This document shows, piece by piece, positions 61,357 to 64,000 of a stretch of 64,000 nucleotides of DNA. How positions within the stretch are numbered: the first letter of the stretch is position 1; each line of letters opens with the position of its first letter. A program made the position numbers and the translations under genes. A model generated the notes under the pieces. The model made no database searches. It worked only from the letters and a program-made list of their open reading frames with translations, and was not told the DNA's origin. Source of the stretch: CAZSHX01 sp964606895 (lineage in GTDB: Bacteria; Bacteroidota; Ignavibacteria; Kapaibacteriales; UBA2268); contig CAZSHX010000018.1 in assembly GCA_964606895.1 (NCBI GenBank), positions 1 to 64,000 of the forward strand, read 5' to 3'.

Positions 61357-62874
61357 ATGAGAACCTTTATATTTGCTTTTTTGCTTGTGCTGGCATTATC
61401 TTCATTTTCAATGGGAAAAGATGCTCCGGGAGCCCGAGAAAACCTTGGTTCCGCAATTAATTCACAGTACGATGAAATAGCTCCCGTTATTAGTCCCGAC
61501 GGGAAAACTCTGTATTTCTGCCGCGACAGCCATCCCAAAAATATGGGAAAAAAACATCTTCAGGATATTTGGGTGTCCTATCTGCAGTCGGATGGAACTT
61601 GGTCCGAAGCAAAAAATATAGGCAAACCCCTGAATACTGACGATGAAAATTTTGTCAATTCTGTGTCGCCCGATGGGAATGTGCTCCTTCTGGGAAATAC
61701 CTACAAAAAGAAAGGCGACGGTTTTTCTTTGTCATTCCGTCATGGCGACAAATGGAGCAATCCCGAAAAAATTCCAATCAAAAACTATTATAACAATAGC
61801 AAATTTGCTTCTGCCTATCTTTCGAACAACGAAAAAGTTCTTCTGATGGGACTTGAACGCAATGATTCCAAAGGCGATGTTGATTTGTATGTCAGTTTTC
61901 TTGGTGATGACGATATTTGGACAGAGCCGATGAATCTTGGTCCGACAATCAATACAACAAAATATGACGATGCACCTTTTCTTGCCGCCGATGGTCTTAC
62001 GATGTTTTTTGCCAGCAAAGGACATGGCGGACTTGGGGGTTCTGATATTTTTATGTCAAGAAGATTGGATAAATCCTGGAAAAAATGGACAAAACCCGAA
62101 AACATCGGCAAACCTTTCAATACCGATGGTGACGACATTTCTTTTTTCATTCCTGCAGACGGCGAATACGGCTATTTTTCTTCGACCGAAGGCTCGATGG
62201 GAAAACAGGATATTTTCAGAGCCACTCTGCCTGACAAGTTCAAACCCAAACCCGTCATTATGATTGATGGAAAAGTTATAAATGCAAAAACAAAAGAACC
62301 GATTGATGCAACTGTCCACTACGAAACTCTGCCCGACGGCGAAGAGGTAGGCGTGGCAAGAACAAATCCCGAAACAGGTGAATACAAAATCGTGCTTCCC
62401 ACAGGTTATAAATATGGCTATCGTGCCGAGGCAAAGGGTTTTATCTCAATCAATAAAAATATTGATGCCACCAAAAGCAAGGCTTATTCCGAAGTTCAGC
62501 AGGATTTGCAGTTGGTGCCGATTGAAGAAGGACAGAATGCCGTTATGAACAATTTGTTTTTTGATTTCAATAAAACAAAACTGAATTCCGATTCCTATCC
62601 TGAGCTCAATCGTTTGGTGAAGCTTATGAACCAGTACCCGAAAATGAAGATTGAAGTAGCGGGATATACCGATAATGTCGGCGGTGATGAATACAACCTC
62701 AAACTTTCAGAAAACAGAGCAAAGAGTGTTGCCGAATTCATTATTTCCAAGGGTATCAGCAAAAACAGAATCACTTCTAAAGGTTACGGCAAAAGCGACC
62801 CCGTTGCTGACAATAGCACCGAGGACGGCAGGCATCTTAACCGCCGTGTGGAATTGATTATAGTAAGCAAGTAA
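61357..62874 (+). CDS. PD40/CRD/OmpA-family outer-membrane protein (PorE-like architecture)
   Basis: A 505-residue exported protein. Signal peptide (1-20); WD40-like PD40 repeats (EIAPVISPDGKTLYFCRDS; FVNSVSPDGNVLLLGN; DAPFLAADGLTMFFASKG; about 30-290); a carboxypeptidase-regulatory-like domain (GKVINAKTKEPIDATVHYETLPDG, about 310-380); a C-terminal OmpA domain with peptidoglycan-binding FFDFNKTKLNSDSYPEL and GYTDNVGGDEYNLKLSENRAKSV. The order PD40-CRD-OmpA is that of PorE, the T9SS peptidoglycan-linked protein, although the N-terminal TPR of PorE is missing. With several T9SS cargos in the window this is a plausible role. The ATG at 61357 is used, not a TTG at 61345. Confidence 0.9.
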   Translation: MRTFIFAFLLVLALSSFSMGKDAPGARENLGSAINSQYDEIAPVISPDGKTLYFCRDSHPKNMGKKHLQDIWVSYLQSDGTWSEAKNIGKPLNTDDENFVNSVSPDGNVLLLGNTYKKKGDGFSLSFRHGDKWSNPEKIPIKNYYNNSKFASAYLSNNEKVLLMGLERNDSKGDVDLYVSFLGDDDIWTEPMNLGPTINTTKYDDAPFLAADGLTMFFASKGHGGLGGSDIFMSRRLDKSWKKWTKPENIGKPFNTDGDDISFFIPADGEYGYFSSTEGSMGKQDIFRATLPDKFKPKPVIMIDGKVINAKTKEPIDATVHYETLPDGEEVGVARTNPETGEYKIVLPTGYKYGYRAEAKGFISINKNIDATKSKAYSEVQQDLQLVPIEEGQNAVMNNLFFDFNKTKLNSDSYPELNRLVKLMNQYPKMKIEVAGYTDNVGGDEYNLKLSENRAKSVAEFIISKGISKNRITSKGYGKSDPVADNSTEDGRHLNRRVELIIVSK

Positions 62875-62887
62875 AGAACTTAAAAAA

Positions 62888-62937
62888 TTTCGGCTCTGCT
62901 CAGGGAACTGAGAAAAGGACCTTGAGCGGAGCCGAAA
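62888..62937. repeat. palindromic element after the OmpA gene (possible terminator)
   Basis: Near-perfect inverted repeat with arms TTTCGGCTCTGCTCAGG and CCTTGAGCGGAGCCGAAA. It lies 14 nt past the stop; without a T run it is not a classic terminator, although it could act as one. The right arm's CTGAGCGGAGC-like core recurs at 63083-63116. Confidence 0.75.
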
Positions 62938-63082
62938 TGTCCTTTGTCTCTTGGTCCTAATTCCCTGATTATTAGTTTTGGTTTTTTGGAATGTAATTGC
63001 AAATGTAAGTTCACAGCAACCATTAATAAAATTATGCTTAATTTTTGAGATAAGGAATATGAGAAGAAAAATTTTGAATACA

Positions 63083-63116
63083 TCATTCTGAGCGGAGCGA
63101 AGAATCCAGTCCAACT
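63083..63116. repeat. second copy of the GAGCGGAGC intergenic motif
   Basis: CATTCTGAGCGGAGCGAAG is related to the arm of the preceding element. Common dispersed non-coding repeat type; not part of a gene. The rest of 62940-63233 shows nothing else. Confidence 0.55.
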
Positions 63117-63233
63117 AACCAATTGCCATAGTTTAGTTTAGCCTAACAATTTTAATTTTCAAAAGCTTGCAAAATTGCTTTTATTTGTTTAATTTAGGGT
63201 TTCAACAATATTCAAAGTAGGGTTAAATTAGGA

Positions 63234-64000
63234 ATGGTTGAACACAAAAAGGATATTTCAAAGTATAAAGGGATTTTACTCGCTATATCTATCCCTATAC
63301 TTATTGCTTTTATACTATTTATTTGGTGGTTTCCAGAATGTTATATCCAATGGCATTATAATTCCTTGAAAGCAAAGGAACAATTAGATTCAATCAAAGA
63401 TATGCGTACTGTATTTATTAATGTCGGTGCTGGTATTCTGGCTATTGCAGGTATTTATTTGACTTGGAGAAGAACAAAAGCACTCGATGAACAAAACAAA
63501 ACGAGTCTTGATAATTTAACAGAACTTAGAAATAGGAACAAACAAGATGAAATCAAGGATAACAACAATTTAACCCTTCAGCAATTCTCAAAAGCTTCAG
63601 AACTCCTCAGTCAATCAGGTAACGAAAATATTGCCGCCCGTCTATCAGGTATATATTTATTTGAAAAAATAATGAATTCAAGCGAAGAATATCATTGGCA
63701 AATCATCGAACTTCTTACTGCTTATGTAAGAGAGAAAAGAGGAAGATATAACGAAAAATATTATATCAAAGAAATTAAAAGTGACGAATTTGATGAGATT
63801 GATTATGAACCTAATAAAGAATTCATTACCAGAGAATTTAAAACAGAATATTTACGATTTGGCGATGAAAAAGAAACTGAAAAAAATGAATTTGCTGAAC
63901 TTTATAGGAGCATACCAATTGAAGAAGATATTCAGGCAATCCTGACTATTATAGGGCGAAGGAATAGAAAACTTGAAGACAGTGAGAGTTTAAAAAGGTT
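63234..64000 (+). CDS. membrane-anchored pentapeptide-repeat-type protein (partial, 3' end outside the window)
   Basis: An open frame of 255 codons running off the end; GGA lies just before the ATG. Two membrane helices at the N terminus (ILLAISIPILIAFILFIWWF, about 14-33; VFINVGAGILAIAGIYLTW, about 61-79), then QQFSKASELLSQSGNENIAARLSGIYLFEKI, HWQIIELLTAYVRE and IPIEEDIQAILTIIGRRNRKLE. This succession is the N-terminal part of a widespread family whose C terminus carries pentapeptide repeats. The repeat part, if present, is beyond position 64000. Function unknown. Confidence 0.85.
   Translation, partial: MVEHKKDISKYKGILLAISIPILIAFILFIWWFPECYIQWHYNSLKAKEQLDSIKDMRTVFINVGAGILAIAGIYLTWRRTKALDEQNKTSLDNLTELRNRNKQDEIKDNNNLTLQQFSKASELLSQSGNENIAARLSGIYLFEKIMNSSEEYHWQIIELLTAYVREKRGRYNEKYYIKEIKSDEFDEIDYEPNKEFITREFKTEYLRFGDEKETEKNEFAELYRSIPIEEDIQAILTIIGRRNRKLEDSESLKR

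Overview
The window looks like a chromosomal segment of a low-GC bacterium of the Bacteroidota/Chlorobiota (FCB) group, possibly a Kapabacteria- or Ignavibacteria-type lineage. Three things point there. Several secreted proteins end in type IX secretion (T9SS) type-A sorting domains. Good promoters have the Bacteroidota form (TTTG, about 17-23 bp, then TAnnTTTG) rather than the E. coli form. Family content also fits: FISUMP, DUF6029, Omp28, a separate-subunit VorB-type 2-oxoacid:ferredoxin oxidoreductase, and a zapA/6S-like RNA/rny order. No phage, transposase, CRISPR array or rRNA was seen; the only tRNA is tRNA-Leu(UAG).

Layout. 1-9.6 kb: class I aldolase, tRNA-Leu, trigger factor with a His/Asp-rich tail, two tandem paralogous secreted YD-like repeat proteins, two small cytoplasmic genes, a PIF1-like helicase, and on the minus strand two small genes and a DUF1207 envelope protein. 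9.8-11.7 kb: overlapping ECF sigma, one-TM putative anti-sigma and Spy/CpxP-like periplasmic genes, an apparent envelope-stress operon. 11.8-15.7 kb (minus): small Cys-containing protein, FISUMP protein, FKBP lipoprotein and CTP synthase. 15.9-19.5 kb: iron block of feoA, feoB, a DtxR-type regulator and ferritin. 19.8-24.4 kb (minus): RNase Y, a structured RNA that is probably 6S RNA, ZapA and a 737-residue coiled-coil protein.

24.7-40 kb is the accessory, surface-protein region: four large T9SS cargo proteins (Ig-like/propeller, two BNR/sortilin-like, one SBBP), an HEPN/MNT toxin-antitoxin-like pair, a lipoprotein, and a nitronate monooxygenase-like enzyme. Two orphan fragments of T9SS sorting-domain DNA follow the HEPN/MNT pair and the lipoprotein, so sorting-domain 3' ends may act as recombination seams. 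40.1-47.7 kb: EamA transporter, a TPR/DUF6029/Omp28 envelope operon, NifU-like protein, methyltransferase, two lipoproteins. 48.1-50.9 kb (minus): a four-gene ferredoxin-dependent 2-oxoacid oxidoreductase operon, implying anaerobic or microaerobic carbon metabolism.

51.2-61.2 kb: an outer-membrane-like protein and chorismate synthase on plus, meeting a tight minus-strand run of GH2-like membrane protein, purC, rodA, pdxA, a lipoprotein, chorismate mutase and a U32 peptidase. 61.3-64 kb: a PD40/CRD/OmpA protein (PorE-like architecture), palindromic intergenic repeats, and a membrane-anchored pentapeptide-repeat-type protein running off the end. Functional assignments rest on motif recognition by eye; no database search was run.
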